From: Oceanobacillus manasiensis
GTDB lineage: Bacteria; Bacillota; Bacilli; Bacillales; Amphibacillaceae
Direction: 5' to 3'
Assembly: GCF_000724085.1 (NCBI RefSeq)
Contig: NZ_CCDL010000002.1
Location: 186,001-250,000, forward strand
Length of the DNA stretch: 64,000 nucleotides
Made by a program: the position numbers and the translations under genes. Positions 10,793-21,357 of the stretch are shown piece by piece; the stretch's first letter is position 1, and each line of letters starts with the position of its first letter. A model generated the notes under the pieces. The model ran no database searches. It saw nothing but the letters and a program-made list of their open reading frames with translations, and was not told the origin of the DNA.

Positions 10793-11095
10793 ATGGAAAT
10801 TGTACAAACTGTATCAGAATGGAAAGCCATGATTTTACCAACATTAGAGAGCAAAGCTAACGAATTTCAAATGATGGGTTATACGAGAGCTAACGCTGAG
10901 GAAGTCTGGGATTGTTTAGTTAAAAAGGTTTGGAAAGGTGATCCAGAAAAAAGAATATACGAAGTCGTGCAGGATATTTTCCACCTTGGTTCTGGTACTT
11001 ATATTAGCTATCTAACTGTAGCGGCTTACCAGGATGATAATTTATTTGCATCCATTTCCGCATTGACTGGAGAAGATCAAAAAGATGGTGGTTAG
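10793..11095 (+). CDS. comN: Post-transcriptional regulator ComN
   Basis: A 100-residue cytoplasmic protein of the ComN (YrzD) family. In B. subtilis ComN acts on the comE mRNA to control competence and localises at division sites and poles. The fold is mostly helical, with VSEWKAMILPTLESK at the N terminus, the central MGYTRANAEEVWDCLVKKVWKG and the conserved LSVATYISYLTV-like segment near 65-75. ATG at 10793 follows AAGGAGGGA at 10780-10788. Gene order spoVB-comN-secDF matches B. subtilis. Its known target, comE, is also in this window at 61.7 kb. Confidence 0.88.
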   Translation: MEIVQTVSEWKAMILPTLESKANEFQMMGYTRANAEEVWDCLVKKVWKGDPEKRIYEVVQDIFHLGSGTYISYLTVAAYQDDNLFASISALTGEDQKDGG

Positions 11096-11190
11096 TCTTA
11101 CATATTTTAAAAAAGGTGTAATTACTTAAAAATAATTTGTAAAAAGTATTGGTTGGATTACTCCAGCCAGTTGTTTGGAGGCATAGATAA

Positions 11191-13443
11191 ATGAAAAAGA
11201 GAGGCAGAATCGTCGCCTTTTTTCTGATCGTACTTATTTTTGGAGGTCTGATCGGATCAACGGTTACTGGTGTAACAAAGGATATTAATTTAGGGTTGGA
11301 TCTTCAAGGTGGTTTTGAGGTGCTCTATGAAGTAGAGCCGGTTGATGAAAGCCAGGAAGTAGATAATAAATTACTGGAATCAACGGTGCAAACATTGAAT
11401 GATCGAGTTAACCGTCTTGGGATCAGTGAAGCGAGCATTGATATTGAAGGAGAAGACAGAATACGTGTACAACTTGCGGGTGTACAAGATCAAACAGAGG
11501 CAAGGGAAATCCTGTCTACCTCTGCAAGGTTATCTTTCCGAGATGTCAATGACACGGAATTACTAGATGGGAATGACGTGAAAGAAGGAAGTGCGAGACA
11601 GGATTTTGATCAGAACACAAATGCTCCAATCGTTACTTTGCAATTAAAGGATGCATCTAAATTTGGAGAAGTCTCAACACAGATTAAAAACATGGGGGCA
11701 CCAGATAACTTACTAGTTATCTGGATGGATTATCAGGAGGGTGATTCCTTTGCAGAAGAGTCTGCGAAAGAGGATCCCAAATATATTTCCGCACCGAGCA
11801 TTAGAGAGACACTAAACACTACAAATGTTATGATATCCGGGGATTTCTCGGTAGAATCTGCTAAGCGTTTAGCTGATATCATAAACTCCGGTTCATTGCC
11901 TGTTCATATGACGGAACTTTACTCTGAATCCGTGGGAGCACAATTCGGTGAAATGGCACTAGATAAAACAGTTTTTGCTGGCTTTGTTGGTGTAGCATTG
12001 GTTTTTATATTTATGATCATCGTTTATCGATTACCGGGATTTGTAGCGGCAGTTAACTTAAGTATTTATATCTATTTAATTCTTGTTATCTTTGAGCTTA
12101 TGAATGGTGTGTTGACGTTGCCAGGAATTGCCGCGCTTATTTTAGGTGTTGGTATGGCAGTGGATGCCAATGTTATTACATTTGAACGAATTAAGGAGGA
12201 ATTGCGTACAGGTAAGTCTGTTATTGCAGCATTTAAAACAGGCTCTAAAAACTCCTTGTCTACTATTTTTGATGCAAATATAACAACGTTGATAGCAGCA
12301 TCTGTTCTCTTTATCTTTGGTACAAGTTCGGTGAAAGGTTTTGCCACCATGCTGATCGTAAGCATCGTTGTAAGTTTCTTAACTGCCGTGTTTGGCACGA
12401 GATTGCTATTAAGTCTATGGGTGAAAAGTAAATTACTAAACAAACGAATAGGTTGGTTTGGGGTTAAAAAAGATTCGATTCAGGATATCTCAGTTAAAGA
12501 TGAGCCTGAACCAGAATTCATGAATAGAAAACCTAACATTGTGAAGCATCGTAAAAAATTCTTTGCTATCTCCATTGCTATGGTAGTTGTTGGAATAGCA
12601 TCATTACTTCTGTTTAAGTTAAATCCAGGGATTGATTTTACTAGTGGTTCTAGAGTAGAAGTAATGTCGGAGAACAGCCTGACAGAAGAACAAGTTACAG
12701 CTGATCTTGAAAATCTTGGCTTAGAAGCTAGCATCGTAATTTCTGGGGACAATAACGAGCGGGGTGTAGCTAGGTTTGATGAGGTGCTTTCAGAGGATAA
12801 GGTCACCGAAGTAACGACATATTTTGAAGAAGAGTATGGAAGTGCACCTAATGTAAGTGTGGTATCTCCGCTAGTTGGTAAAGAATTAGTTAAAAACGCG
12901 TTGTATGCTGTTTCGATCGCTTCTATATTTATCATTATTTATGTAGCGTTTCGTTTTGAATTATTTTTTGCAATTACAGCGATCATTGCATTACTACATG
13001 ATGCATTTTTCGTCCTTGTTATCTTTAGCATCACTCGTATTGAGTTTGATGTTACTATTGTAGCTGCTATTCTAACAATTGTCGGGTATTCGATTAACGA
13101 TACCATTGTAACCTTTGATAGAATAAGGGAGAACCTGCGCAAAGAGAAGCGGGTGAAAACCTTTAAGGATCTTGCAGTTATTGTGAATAGAAGTCTTGTA
13201 CAAACCTTAACAAGAAGTATGAACACTACTATTACCACATTGATTGCAGTTCTGGCATTCTTGTTCTTAGGAGCATCACCTATAACAGGATTTGCTATTG
13301 CATTAGCAGTAGGATTATTAGTTGGAACATACTCTTCTCTATTCTTAGCTGCGCAAATCTGGTTAGCATGGAGAGGGAAAATGATTAATGAAAAACCTGT
13401 TGATTTTACGAAGAAGAAACGAGTAGAAGGGCCACAGGTATAA
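11191..13443 (+). CDS. secDF: Fused protein translocase subunit SecDF
   Basis: A 750-residue membrane protein combining SecD and SecF, as usual in Bacillaceae. It uses the proton motive force to help proteins leave the Sec channel. The SecD half starts with a membrane helix, then GLDLQGGFEVLYE (about 36-48), a large extracellular domain and six-helix core containing GVGMAVDANVITFERIKEEL near 325. The SecF half begins near 450 with NPGIDFTSGS and has GYSINDTIVTFDRIRENLR near 637. Length agrees with B. subtilis SecDF. GGAGG at 11178-11182 sets the ATG. A long hairpin terminator follows. Confidence 0.96.
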   Translation: MKKRGRIVAFFLIVLIFGGLIGSTVTGVTKDINLGLDLQGGFEVLYEVEPVDESQEVDNKLLESTVQTLNDRVNRLGISEASIDIEGEDRIRVQLAGVQDQTEAREILSTSARLSFRDVNDTELLDGNDVKEGSARQDFDQNTNAPIVTLQLKDASKFGEVSTQIKNMGAPDNLLVIWMDYQEGDSFAEESAKEDPKYISAPSIRETLNTTNVMISGDFSVESAKRLADIINSGSLPVHMTELYSESVGAQFGEMALDKTVFAGFVGVALVFIFMIIVYRLPGFVAAVNLSIYIYLILVIFELMNGVLTLPGIAALILGVGMAVDANVITFERIKEELRTGKSVIAAFKTGSKNSLSTIFDANITTLIAASVLFIFGTSSVKGFATMLIVSIVVSFLTAVFGTRLLLSLWVKSKLLNKRIGWFGVKKDSIQDISVKDEPEPEFMNRKPNIVKHRKKFFAISIAMVVVGIASLLLFKLNPGIDFTSGSRVEVMSENSLTEEQVTADLENLGLEASIVISGDNNERGVARFDEVLSEDKVTEVTTYFEEEYGSAPNVSVVSPLVGKELVKNALYAVSIASIFIIIYVAFRFELFFAITAIIALLHDAFFVLVIFSITRIEFDVTIVAAILTIVGYSINDTIVTFDRIRENLRKEKRVKTFKDLAVIVNRSLVQTLTRSMNTTITTLIAVLAFLFLGASPITGFAIALAVGLLVGTYSSLFLAAQIWLAWRGKMINEKPVDFTKKKRVEGPQV

Positions 13444-13475
13444 GATAACTGATATTTACGTAGCGTATTTTCAGA

Positions 13476-13530
13476 GTCGAACAGGATTGAAGTTTCACTA
13501 GACTTCGTTCCTGTTCGATTTTTTATTTTA
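13476..13530 (+). terminator. Terminator after secDF
   Basis: TCGAACAGGA at 13477-13486 pairs with TCCTGTTCGA at 13509-13518, with an inner GAAGT/ACTTC stem, followed by a T-rich run. It separates secDF from the LapA-like gene. Confidence 0.85.
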
Positions 13531-13660
13531 AGACAAATAATGTATAATAAATGGATTCGATTTTCCCCTGGTGTCGTTATAGAAATTAGTCCTTTGCTTA
13601 AATATATTTAATAGAGGGTATGATACTTAGGAAAACAATATAAGTAGAAGGAGGTATAGC

Positions 13661-13990
13661 ATGAAAGGGCAAGGATATGTTATTCTGGCAATTATTTTCG
13701 TAATTATTGTAGCAGTATTTGCAGTAACCAATGTAAATCCAGTGGAAGTTAATTATTTATTTTGGACAGCGGAATCCCCGCTTATACTTATTATCCTTTT
13801 CTCAGTTTTAATGGGAGGAATTATTACTGCTGCAGTTGGTGTTATTCGAATGTTTCGCTTACAGCGTCAAGTTAGAAGTTTGCAAAAGGAAAATGAAACC
13901 CTGCATACACAATTGCAAGAAAAAGGCTTAGATTCTGGTGATAACTTTCAGAAAGATTCTGATATAAACCAAGCAGATGAAATAAAATAG
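13661..13990 (+). CDS. LapA-domain membrane protein (YrvD-like)
   Basis: A 109-residue protein with two membrane helices (about 5-25 and 40-62), then a cytoplasmic coiled coil rich in Gln and Lys (about 66-92) and an acidic tail. The layout and motifs NVNPVEVNYLFW and GGIITAAVG fit the LapA (DUF1049) family. In B. subtilis YrvD occupies this slot before recJ. The molecular role in Gram-positive bacteria is unknown. AAGGAGG at 13650-13656 sets the ATG. recJ follows after 68 bases. Confidence 0.85.
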   Translation: MKGQGYVILAIIFVIIVAVFAVTNVNPVEVNYLFWTAESPLILIILFSVLMGGIITAAVGVIRMFRLQRQVRSLQKENETLHTQLQEKGLDSGDNFQKDSDINQADEIK

Positions 13991-14058
13991 CACTGGAAGA
14001 AAACAGCATTGCTACCCTTGGCTTACTCTTGTATAATAGATTAGTCAGGGGTGAATTT

Positions 14059-16377
14059 ATGTTACAAAGTAAGGCAAAATGGAAGAGCAATAGAATAACT
14101 AATATAGAAGATCAATGGATGGATGACTCCACGTTATCGCCAATTGTAAAAGAACTTTTATTACAACGTGGGATAGCCAGCGGAGAAGCTGCCAGACAAT
14201 TTCTATCACCTGATATAAGTACATTACATAACCCTGCAGAACTTGATTCAATTGATGTAGCTGCGGCTCGTGTTCACCAGGCTATTGAGCAACAAGAGAA
14301 GATTCTTGTGTATGGGGACTATGATGCTGATGGAGTTAGCTCTACGACCGTGCTACTCCTTGCATTAAAAGAGCTAGGTGCTGAGTGTGATTACTATATT
14401 CCGAACCGTTTCACAGAAGGCTATGGCCCTAATGAAGCAGCTTTTAGAGAGATCAAAGCACAGGGCTATACACTTGTTATAACGGTAGATAATGGCATAG
14501 CAGCAGTACATGAGGCATCAATAGCCAAAGAAATAGGTTTGGATTTAATTATAACGGATCACCATGAAGTACAGGATGAACTTCCTGATGCTTACGCTAT
14601 TATACATCCGAAGCGTTCCACTGCTAATATATTTTCTGAGCTGGCAGGTGTAGGTGTTGCTTTTAAATTTGCAGAATACTTATTAGGATATTTTCCTAAA
14701 CAATTTCTTTCTTTTGTGGCTATTGGCACAATTGCAGATCTTGTACCACTGATAAGTGAGAATCGTGTTTTAGCTTATCATGGTCTTCGGGCACTTTCTC
14801 AAACCGACAATATAGGTTTACAAGCGCTGATGCGTGTTTGCAAAATTGAGGGGGACGTGTCTGAAGAAGATGTTGGCTTCTTAATTGGTCCGAGAATCAA
14901 TGCTGTAGGTAGATTACAGGATGCCGATCTTGCTGTGCAGCTTTTGATGACTGAAGATATAATGGAAGCTGAAGAGATTGCTACAGAGATTGATCAGATT
15001 AATGTAAAAAGACAACAAATTGTAAATGATATAGTAAAAGAAGCCGAAAAAATGGTGGATCCAAATCAAGAAAAAGGTGTCATTATTGTAGCAAAAGAGG
15101 GCTGGAATGAAGGTGTACTAGGTATTGTTGCATCAAAGCTAGTACGAAAATTTGATCAGCCTGCAATTGTATTAACTAAAAAGCCGGAAACCTCCCAAGT
15201 TAAAGGTTCTGCTCGAAGTATCCCTGCTTTTGATTTATTTAAAAATTGCATGACTGTTAGGGACTTATTTACTCATTTTGGGGGGCATTCACAAGCGGCT
15301 GGTATGACATTACCACTTGAGAATTTGGAGGAACTGCAAATTCGGTTAAATGAACTTATCCGCAACGAATTAACAGAAAGTGATTTTAAACAGCTGTTAG
15401 AAATCAGTAGTGAAGTGAATATACTAGATGTTAATGAGAAGCTTGTTGACGAAATAGGGAAACTTGCTCCTTTCGGTATGAAAAATCCTAAACCAATTTT
15501 TCAATTAACTTCTATCCCCTCAGAGTTAAGACAGATAGGGAGTACGAAGCGGCACTTAAAACTATTGTTTAAGGAAGATGGAAAGAATTTAGAAGGAATA
15601 GGTTTTGGATTTGGGGAACTGTTCCCACATATATCTCCTAATACTCCGGTTACGATTGTTGGCGAACTTGGAATAAATGAGTGGAATGGCATAAGGAAAC
15701 CCCAAATTGTATTGCAGGATATGGAAATTAAGCAGTGGCAGTTATTTGATCACCGTGGGAGAAAGAATATAAATCTCACCCCATATATTGAGCACCACAA
15801 CTCCAACCTAGTAGTTGGTAATCCGCGAATTGATTTGGGGAGCGAAGTACAATATATTCAATATGACGCTATGGAAGAGGTGCCTGCTACAGATGCACTC
15901 TATATCTATGAAATGCCAAAGGATCTTTCTAAATTAAAAGAGTTAATACAAAAAGCTAAGCCGCAAAATATTCACGCGTGTTACTATATCGAAAACAGTG
16001 CATTCTTAAATGCATTACCTTCACGTGAAGATTTTAAATGGTATTATGCTGTTTTATTAAAGAAAAAGATACTAGACCTAAATACGGATATAAACGTTAT
16101 CATGAATGCTAAAGGCTGGAATAAAGAACGCATCTTTTTCATTTCTGAGGTGTTTTTTGAACTAGGCTTTGTTAAAATAGATAACGGTGTTATTACAGTT
16201 AATTCGAAACCAGCTAAAAAAGATCTTTTGGAGTCTACCGCATATCAGGCACAATTAGAACAAGCTGAAATAGAAAAGACTTTGTATTACTCAAATTACA
16301 ACGAATTGAGAAACTGGTTCAATAATTGTATGGACCATGTGGAAAGCCCCAAGGAGGAACTAAGTTATGGATTATAA
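14059..16377 (+). CDS. recJ: Single-stranded-DNA-specific exonuclease RecJ
   Basis: A 772-residue 5'-to-3' exonuclease of the DHH superfamily, acting in recombination and mismatch or base-excision repair. VYGDYDADG begins at residue 84, VITVDNG follows, and the DHH motif TDHHE lies near residue 166; [10 protein letters not shown] and the DHHA1 motif [10 protein letters not shown] come later, then an OB domain and a Firmicute-specific C-terminal region. ATG at 14059 is preferred to the in-frame ATG at 14029, because AGGGGTG lies seven bases before it and MLQSKAKW matches the B. subtilis start. The 3' end overlaps apt by eleven bases. Confidence 0.95.
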   Translation: MLQSKAKWKSNRITNIEDQWMDDSTLSPIVKELLLQRGIASGEAARQFLSPDISTLHNPAELDSIDVAAARVHQAIEQQEKILVYGDYDADGVSSTTVLLLALKELGAECDYYIPNRFTEGYGPNEAAFREIKAQGYTLVITVDNGIAAVHEASIAKEIGLDLIITDHHEVQDELPDAYAIIHPKRSTANIFSELAGVGVAFKFAEYLLGYFPKQFLSFVAIGTIADLVPLISENRVLAYHGLRALSQTDNIGLQALMRVCKIEGDVSEEDVGFLIGPRINAVGRLQDADLAVQLLMTEDIMEAEEIATEIDQINVKRQQIVNDIVKEAEKMVDPNQEKGVIIVAKEGWNEGVLGIVASKLVRKFDQPAIVLTKKPETSQVKGSARSIPAFDLFKNCMTVRDLFTHFGGHSQAAGMTLPLENLEELQIRLNELIRNELTESDFKQLLEISSEVNILDVNEKLVDEIGKLAPFGMKNPKPIFQLTSIPSELRQIGSTKRHLKLLFKEDGKNLEGIGFGFGELFPHISPNTPVTIVGELGINEWNGIRKPQIVLQDMEIKQWQLFDHRGRKNINLTPYIEHHNSNLVVGNPRIDLGSEVQYIQYDAMEEVPATDALYIYEMPKDLSKLKELIQKAKPQNIHACYYIENSAFLNALPSREDFKWYYAVLLKKKILDLNTDINVIMNAKGWNKERIFFISEVFFELGFVKIDNGVITVNSKPAKKDLLESTAYQAQLEQAEIEKTLYYSNYNELRNWFNNCMDHVESPKEELSYGL

Positions 16378-16879
16378 ACAGTATGTAAAAATAGTGGAAG
16401 ATTGGCCTAAAGAAGGTATACGTTTTAAAGACATTACACCTTTGATGGATAATGGTAAAGCTTTTAAATCAGCTGTTGACGAAATTGTGTCGTTTGCAAA
16501 AGAGAAGGAAATTGATATCGTAGTAGGTCCAGAAGCACGTGGATTTATTGTTGGCTGCCCGGTTTCTTATGCATTAGAAGTAGGTTTTGCACCAGTAAGA
16601 AAAGAAGGCAAGCTTCCACGTGAAGTAATAAAAGTAGATTATGGTCTTGAGTATGGAAGCAATGTACTGACTATTCACAAGGATGCAATCAAACCAGGTC
16701 AACGTGTTTTAATTACGGATGATCTGCTTGCAACCGGCGGTACAATTGAAGCAACCATTAAGTTAGTTGAAGAATTAGGTGGCATTGTAGTTGGGTGCGC
16801 TTTCATAATAGAGTTAAGTTACTTGGATGGAATGCAAAAACTTGACGGATATGAGGTACTCTCTTTAATGAGCTATTAA
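16367..16879 (+). CDS. apt: Adenine phosphoribosyltransferase
   Basis: Apt salvages adenine to AMP using phosphoribosyl pyrophosphate. The 170-residue protein has the normal length, with FKDITPLM near residue 20, GPEARGF near 60, RKEGKLPRE near 80 and the PRPP-binding loop [13 protein letters not shown] near 117-129. AAGGAGG at 16351-16357, inside the recJ coding region, sets the ATG. The eleven-base overlap suggests coupling with recJ. A terminator follows, so relA has its own promoter. Confidence 0.96.
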   Translation: MDYKQYVKIVEDWPKEGIRFKDITPLMDNGKAFKSAVDEIVSFAKEKEIDIVVGPEARGFIVGCPVSYALEVGFAPVRKEGKLPREVIKVDYGLEYGSNVLTIHKDAIKPGQRVLITDDLLATGGTIEATIKLVEELGGIVVGCAFIIELSYLDGMQKLDGYEVLSLMSY

Positions 16880-16889
16880 TTACTAGAAT

Positions 16890-16938
16890 GAAGAACAGGT
16901 CTGATGGAATAAACTCATCAGACCTGTTCTTCTAAATT
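16890..16938 (+). terminator. Terminator after apt
   Basis: AGAACAGGTCTGATG at 16892-16906 pairs perfectly with CATCAGACCTGTTCT at 16916-16930, followed by a moderately T-rich tail. Confidence 0.8.
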
Positions 16939-17139
16939 TTACAGCTATTTAACTCAAATAGGGTTTTACTTTAATCATTGTACTTACGACATGGAAAAGC
17001 ATATAATATGCATTATATGGTTTTTGCAAACTGTTTTATATGTTATATTAACATGAAGCTAATTGATTCAATGAATGAAACATTAACTATATTTAAACTC
17101 AATTAAAATAGAACGAACTTTTCTAAACAAGGTGATTAT

Positions 17140-19344
17140 ATGGCAAAGGATAATATAGTATCAATAGAAGACATCATAAAAAAAGTGCGCGATTATCTAA
17201 CAGATGAAGATGCTACTTTTATTCGGCATGCTTATAAGTATGCAGAAAATGCACATGCAGAGCAGTTCCGTAAATCAGGAGAACCATATATTATACATCC
17301 TGTTCAAGTAGCAGGAATTCTCGCGGACTTAGAGATGGATGCTGAAACAATCGCTGGAGGATTTTTACACGATGTAGTGGAAGATACTGATGTTACGGTA
17401 GATGAATTGGAGACTGCTTTTAATAAAGAAGTAGCCATGCTAGTGGATGGGGTTACAAAACTAGGTAAAATCAAGTATAAATCCAAAGAAGCGATACAGG
17501 CAGAAAACCATCGTAAAATGTTCGTAGCAATGGCAAAGGACATTCGGGTTATTCTAATCAAACTTGCAGATCGTCTTCATAATATGAGAACCCTAAAACA
17601 CTTGCCTCAGGAAAAACAACGCCGAATTTCTAATGAAACCCTTGAAATTTTCGCCCCATTAGCACACAGGCTTGGGATTTCAACAATTAAGTGGGAATTA
17701 GAAGATACGGCACTTCGTTATTTAAATCCACAACAGTATTATCGAATTGTCCAATTAATGAAACAAAAAAGGGATCAACGTGAATCCTATATAGAGGAAG
17801 TAATGAACGAGGTATCTGACCAATTGGCTGACGTTAATATACATGCCGAAATGTCTGGAAGACCGAAACACTTATATAGCATTTACCATAAAATGGTGGA
17901 ACAAAATAAGCAGTTTAATGAGATCTATGACCTCCTTGCTGTCCGCATTCTTGTGGATAGTATTAAAGATTGTTATGCAGTCCTTGGAATTATTCACACA
18001 TGCTGGAAGCCTATGCCAGGCCGGTTTAAGGATTACATTGCAATGCCTAAGCCAAACTTGTACCAGTCCCTTCACACAACAGTAATAGGACCAAAAGGTG
18101 ATCCTTTAGAAGTCCAGATTCGTACAAAAGAGATGCATGAAATAGCAGAGTACGGAATTGCAGCACATTGGGCTTATAAAGAAGGAAAACAGGTTCATAA
18201 TAGCAAGAAATCATTTGAAGAAAAGCTCACATGGTTTAGAGAGATACTTGACTGGCAGAATGAAACACATGACGCAGAAGAGTTTATGGAAACATTAAAA
18301 GTCGATCTTTTCGCTGATATGGTTTATGTTTTTACACCTAAAGGTGATGTCATCGAGTTGCCATCAGGGTCTGTTCCACTTGATTTTGCTTATAAAATTC
18401 ATACAGAAATAGGTAATAAAACAATTGGTGCGAAAATCAATGGTAAAATGGAACCTTTAGATTATGTATTAAAAAATGGCGACATCATTGAAGTCATGAC
18501 TTCTAAACACTCTTATGGCCCATCACAGGATTGGCTCAAAATCACACAAACTTCTCAAGCGAAAAGCAAGATAAAGCAATTTTTCAAAAAGCAACGACGT
18601 GATGAAAATATTGCCAAGGGGAAAGAAGCGGTAGATCGGGAAATTCAGGCTTTAGCTTTGGAACCGAAAGAAGTACTGACACAAGAAAATTTACAAAGAG
18701 TATATGAGAAATTTAATTTTATGAATGAAGATGACATGTATGCTGCTGTAGGGTATCAAGGTATAACAGCTGCACTTATCGCTACAAGGCTTACTGATAA
18801 AATTAGACAAACGAAACAAAAAGAGCAAGATTTAGCTCAGACAATTGAAGAAGTAAAAACGACAGAGGTTAAAGAGAAAAAGCCACATAAACGTGATTCA
18901 GGTGTACGAGTAGAAGGTGTTGATAATTTATTAGTTCGTCTTTCTAAATGCTGTAACCCTGTTCCAGGAGATGAAATCCTTGGTTACATCACAAAGGGTA
19001 GAGGTGTATCTGTTCACAGGTCTGATTGTCCGAATGTGCAAACAGAAGAGGCTAAACAACGCTACTTGCATGTAGAATGGGAAAAGAACCATTCTGTTCA
19101 AAAGCAATATCATGTGGAATTGGAAATCTCCGGCTACGACCGTCGTGGACTTGTAAATGAAGTATTACAGGCAGTGAACGAAACCAAAACCAATATTACG
19201 TATGTAAACGGTAGATCAGATAGAAATAAAATGGCGCTAATCCAGATAACGATATTAATTCATAATACCGGTCATTTACGCAAGATTGTAGAGCGAATTA
19301 AACAGATAAAGGATGTATATACCGTTACTAGAACCTTGCAATAA
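17140..19344 (+). CDS. relA: Bifunctional (p)ppGpp synthetase/hydrolase Rel
   Basis: The stringent-response enzyme makes and degrades (p)ppGpp on amino acid starvation. The 734-residue protein has the HD hydrolase domain (about 25-200) with intact [10 protein letters not shown], the synthetase domain (about 230-345) with [20 protein letters not shown], the TGS domain (about 390-450), a zinc-finger region with [11 protein letters not shown] near 606, and a C-terminal ACT domain (about 660-734). Both catalytic sites look intact, so it is the bifunctional Rel type. AAGGTGATT precedes the ATG. dtd follows after 44 bases, as in B. subtilis. Confidence 0.97.
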   Translation: MAKDNIVSIEDIIKKVRDYLTDEDATFIRHAYKYAENAHAEQFRKSGEPYIIHPVQVAGILADLEMDAETIAGGFLHDVVEDTDVTVDELETAFNKEVAMLVDGVTKLGKIKYKSKEAIQAENHRKMFVAMAKDIRVILIKLADRLHNMRTLKHLPQEKQRRISNETLEIFAPLAHRLGISTIKWELEDTALRYLNPQQYYRIVQLMKQKRDQRESYIEEVMNEVSDQLADVNIHAEMSGRPKHLYSIYHKMVEQNKQFNEIYDLLAVRILVDSIKDCYAVLGIIHTCWKPMPGRFKDYIAMPKPNLYQSLHTTVIGPKGDPLEVQIRTKEMHEIAEYGIAAHWAYKEGKQVHNSKKSFEEKLTWFREILDWQNETHDAEEFMETLKVDLFADMVYVFTPKGDVIELPSGSVPLDFAYKIHTEIGNKTIGAKINGKMEPLDYVLKNGDIIEVMTSKHSYGPSQDWLKITQTSQAKSKIKQFFKKQRRDENIAKGKEAVDREIQALALEPKEVLTQENLQRVYEKFNFMNEDDMYAAVGYQGITAALIATRLTDKIRQTKQKEQDLAQTIEEVKTTEVKEKKPHKRDSGVRVEGVDNLLVRLSKCCNPVPGDEILGYITKGRGVSVHRSDCPNVQTEEAKQRYLHVEWEKNHSVQKQYHVELEISGYDRRGLVNEVLQAVNETKTNITYVNGRSDRNKMALIQITILIHNTGHLRKIVERIKQIKDVYTVTRTLQ

Positions 19345-19388
19345 ACCATGCGAAAGCACACTTTAAAAAGCTTGATAGGGGGATAGTA

Positions 19389-19832
19389 ATGAAAGCAGTA
19401 ATACAAAGAGCCAGAGAAGCCAGCGTTTCTGTAGATGGCGAGGTTGTTGGAAGAATTGACAACGGCCTCGTAGTATTAGTAGGAATAACGCACGATGATA
19501 CTATAGAGGATGCTAAATACCTTGTGAAAAAAATTAGTTATCTCAGAATATTTGAGGATGACGATGGGAAAATGAATTTGTCATTAAAAGATATTGATGG
19601 GAGTCTCCTCTCTATTTCGCAATTCACTTTATATGGGGATACAAGAAAAGGTAGAAGACCAAATTTCATGCAGGCTGCCAAGCCCGATGCTGCATTAAAG
19701 CTTTATAAACAATTTAATGAGCTTGTTAGAGAAGAGAATATTCAGGTAGAAACAGGTAAGTTTGGCGAGATGATGGATGTACAATTAACAAATAGTGGCC
19801 CAGTAACGCTTCTTATTGATAGTAAAGAGTAA
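19389..19832 (+). CDS. dtd: D-aminoacyl-tRNA deacylase
   Basis: Dtd removes D-amino acids (and glycine from tRNA-Ala) mischarged onto tRNA. The 147-residue protein has the two catalytic signatures, [15 protein letters not shown] near 77-91 and [10 protein letters not shown] near 135-145. ATG at 19389 follows GATAGGGGGATA. It is in one transcription unit with relA and is closed by a terminator. Confidence 0.95.
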   Translation: MKAVIQRAREASVSVDGEVVGRIDNGLVVLVGITHDDTIEDAKYLVKKISYLRIFEDDDGKMNLSLKDIDGSLLSISQFTLYGDTRKGRRPNFMQAAKPDAALKLYKQFNELVREENIQVETGKFGEMMDVQLTNSGPVTLLIDSKE

Positions 19833-19869
19833 GCGTAATAAAGGATCTTAAGGAAAAAATTATGAAAAA

Positions 19870-19925
19870 GCAAAAGCTGAACGATTGTTCGAGTAATCAT
19901 TCGAATTCGTCCAGCTTTTTTTATA
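19870..19925. terminator. Terminator between dtd and the amidase gene
   Basis: AAAAGCTGAACGA at 19872-19884 pairs with TCGTCCAGCTTTT at 19907-19919, with one mismatch and a 22-base loop, flanked by A and T runs. It can serve both convergent genes. Confidence 0.75.
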
Positions 19926-19994
19926 TCTTATCGTCTGTACCATACATTTTTTAGCGTTGTATTTTCCTTAAGCCAATAATAAATCGTCTTTCGA

Positions 19995-21038
19995 TCACTC
20001 ATTTGCAAAGTATTTACCTAAGCCGTTAACAATACCGGTTACTAGTTTCTTTTGGTAAGCAACGGTTCCTAGTAAGGATTCTTTTTCAGGATTGGAGAGG
20101 AAACCAAGTTCTAGCAATACAGATGGCTGCAAGGTTTGTCGGATGACAAGAAAATTGCCATGTGCTACCCCTCTGTCTTTTGCCTCCGTCTCCTTCACTA
20201 TTCCTGACTGAATATAAGAGGCAAGCACTTCATTTTTTCCTTTATAAAAATAGGTGTTGATCCCAGTGACATCAGGATGTTCAGGTATGCTATTGTAATG
20301 AATGCTAATAAAAGCGTCTGTATCTATCATGTTGGCATAGCTTACTCTACTTCCGAGTGAAATAAATTCATCTTCGGATCTGGTCAGCAATACTTCTGCC
20401 CCGAGCATCCTAAGTTCACTTGCCAATTCCTGTGCAGTGAGAAATGTTATATCCTTCTCCAACACGTCGGTAGCGCCAATCGCTCCCACATCTCGTCCCC
20501 CATGTCCAGCGTCGATAACTATGGTTTTATTTTTAAAGTCCGAAGTTGATGAAACAGATCCCTTTTCTATAAGTCGTTTCGAAATAAAGCCGGTTAAGGA
20601 ATCATTGGTTACCTCGATCCACTCTTTCTGTTCGTCCAAAACATCAAATGAATCCCCTTTTTCAGCAAAGCCCACTATTTCTCCATCTGTGGACGGTTCG
20701 GAGCGGATATGAGTATTGTCATGAGGGATTGATAGGCTACTTACTGACTCAGAACTAGCTTCAGTGATTTCATCCTTTATCAACGCTGTAAATGAGCTTG
20801 ATACCCACCCCTCTGCATTTTCAAGTTTAATTTTCACCCAATCTCCTTGCTCTTCAAGTAACTCGTAAGTATCTCCGGAAACTCCGCTCCCGATTACATC
20901 ATGTTCCGTACCAGGACCGCTCCGTATATTTATTTCGTCCCCTGTAAGTTCTACTTCATCAGCTGTTATTGTAAAAGGAAAAGCAACCCAAATTACTGCT
21001 AAACTGATAAAAGCGAACCATTTTTTATCTATACGCAA
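19995..21038 (-). CDS. N-acetylmuramoyl-L-alanine amidase with two SH3b domains
   Basis: A secreted cell-wall hydrolase of 347 residues that cleaves the bond between muramic acid and L-Ala. After a signal peptide (about 1-26, ending FTITADE) come two bacterial SH3 repeats (about 28-85 and 100-160; INIRSGPG and THIRSEPS) and an Amidase_3 domain (about 175-347) with zinc ligands in VIDAGHGGRD and HYNS, and the late Glu in LELGFLSN. The start is taken as TTG at 21038, because GGAGG sits seven bases upstream and the signal peptide begins there; a longer reading to 21191 runs into the promoter region. YrvJ is the B. subtilis counterpart after dtd. Confidence 0.88.
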   Translation of the reverse strand: MRIDKKWFAFISLAVIWVAFPFTITADEVELTGDEINIRSGPGTEHDVIGSGVSGDTYELLEEQGDWVKIKLENAEGWVSSSFTALIKDEITEASSESVSSLSIPHDNTHIRSEPSTDGEIVGFAEKGDSFDVLDEQKEWIEVTNDSLTGFISKRLIEKGSVSSTSDFKNKTIVIDAGHGGRDVGAIGATDVLEKDITFLTAQELASELRMLGAEVLLTRSEDEFISLGSRVSYANMIDTDAFISIHYNSIPEHPDVTGINTYFYKGKNEVLASYIQSGIVKETEAKDRGVAHGNFLVIRQTLQPSVLLELGFLSNPEKESLLGTVAYQKKLVTGIVNGLGKYFANE

Positions 21039-21150
21039 AATAGTTCCTCCTAAATTATGTACTCTTACACAAAGTATAATAAAAACAGACCGTTTAGGCA
21101 AAACTAATGTTAAGCAAGGAAATTTTAGACGATCTTGGAGGGGAAAATGC

Positions 21151-21324
21151 ATGCGATATGGTGAGAAACAATGGACTTCAACCAATAACAAAGAATGGGT
21201 TGGTGTGAATCTGCATCAATTTGTAGAGATGGAAGGACACGCTAATCATATGGAAATAGCCCAAGAATTTGGAATTTCCTTGGGTGAAGTGAAAATGCTG
21301 AAGAAAAAATTGAATCGTGCTTGA
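21151..21324 (+). CDS. Small YrzK-like protein
   Basis: A 57-residue open reading frame starting MRYGEKQWTSTNNKEWVGVN and ending KKKLNRA. GGAGGGG at 21137-21143 gives seven-base spacing to the ATG. The C-terminal half (about 33-55) reads like a helix-turn-helix, with EIAQEFGISLGEVKMLKKKL. Its size and position between the amidase gene and hisS match B. subtilis yrzK, annotated there as a small sigma-70-like protein. No function is known. Its stop codon overlaps the -35 box of the hisS T-box promoter. It diverges from the amidase gene. Confidence 0.75.
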   Translation: MRYGEKQWTSTNNKEWVGVNLHQFVEMEGHANHMEIAQEFGISLGEVKMLKKKLNRA

Positions 21325-21352
21325 CAATCCTCCATGTAGCAATTAATATAAT
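21321..21352 (+). promoter_or_regulatory. Promoter of the hisS-aspS T-box leader
   Basis: TTGACA at 21321-21326 is followed 17 bases later by TAATAT (21344-21349), with an overlapping TATAAT at 21347-21352. Transcription should start near 21358, just before the T-box. Confidence 0.7.
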
Positions 21353-21357
21353 AATCA

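Noticed and set aside
12072-12935. Long minus-strand frames inside secDF
   Set aside because: They are antisense to a well conserved membrane protein, and their composition is that of complementary hydrophobic codons.
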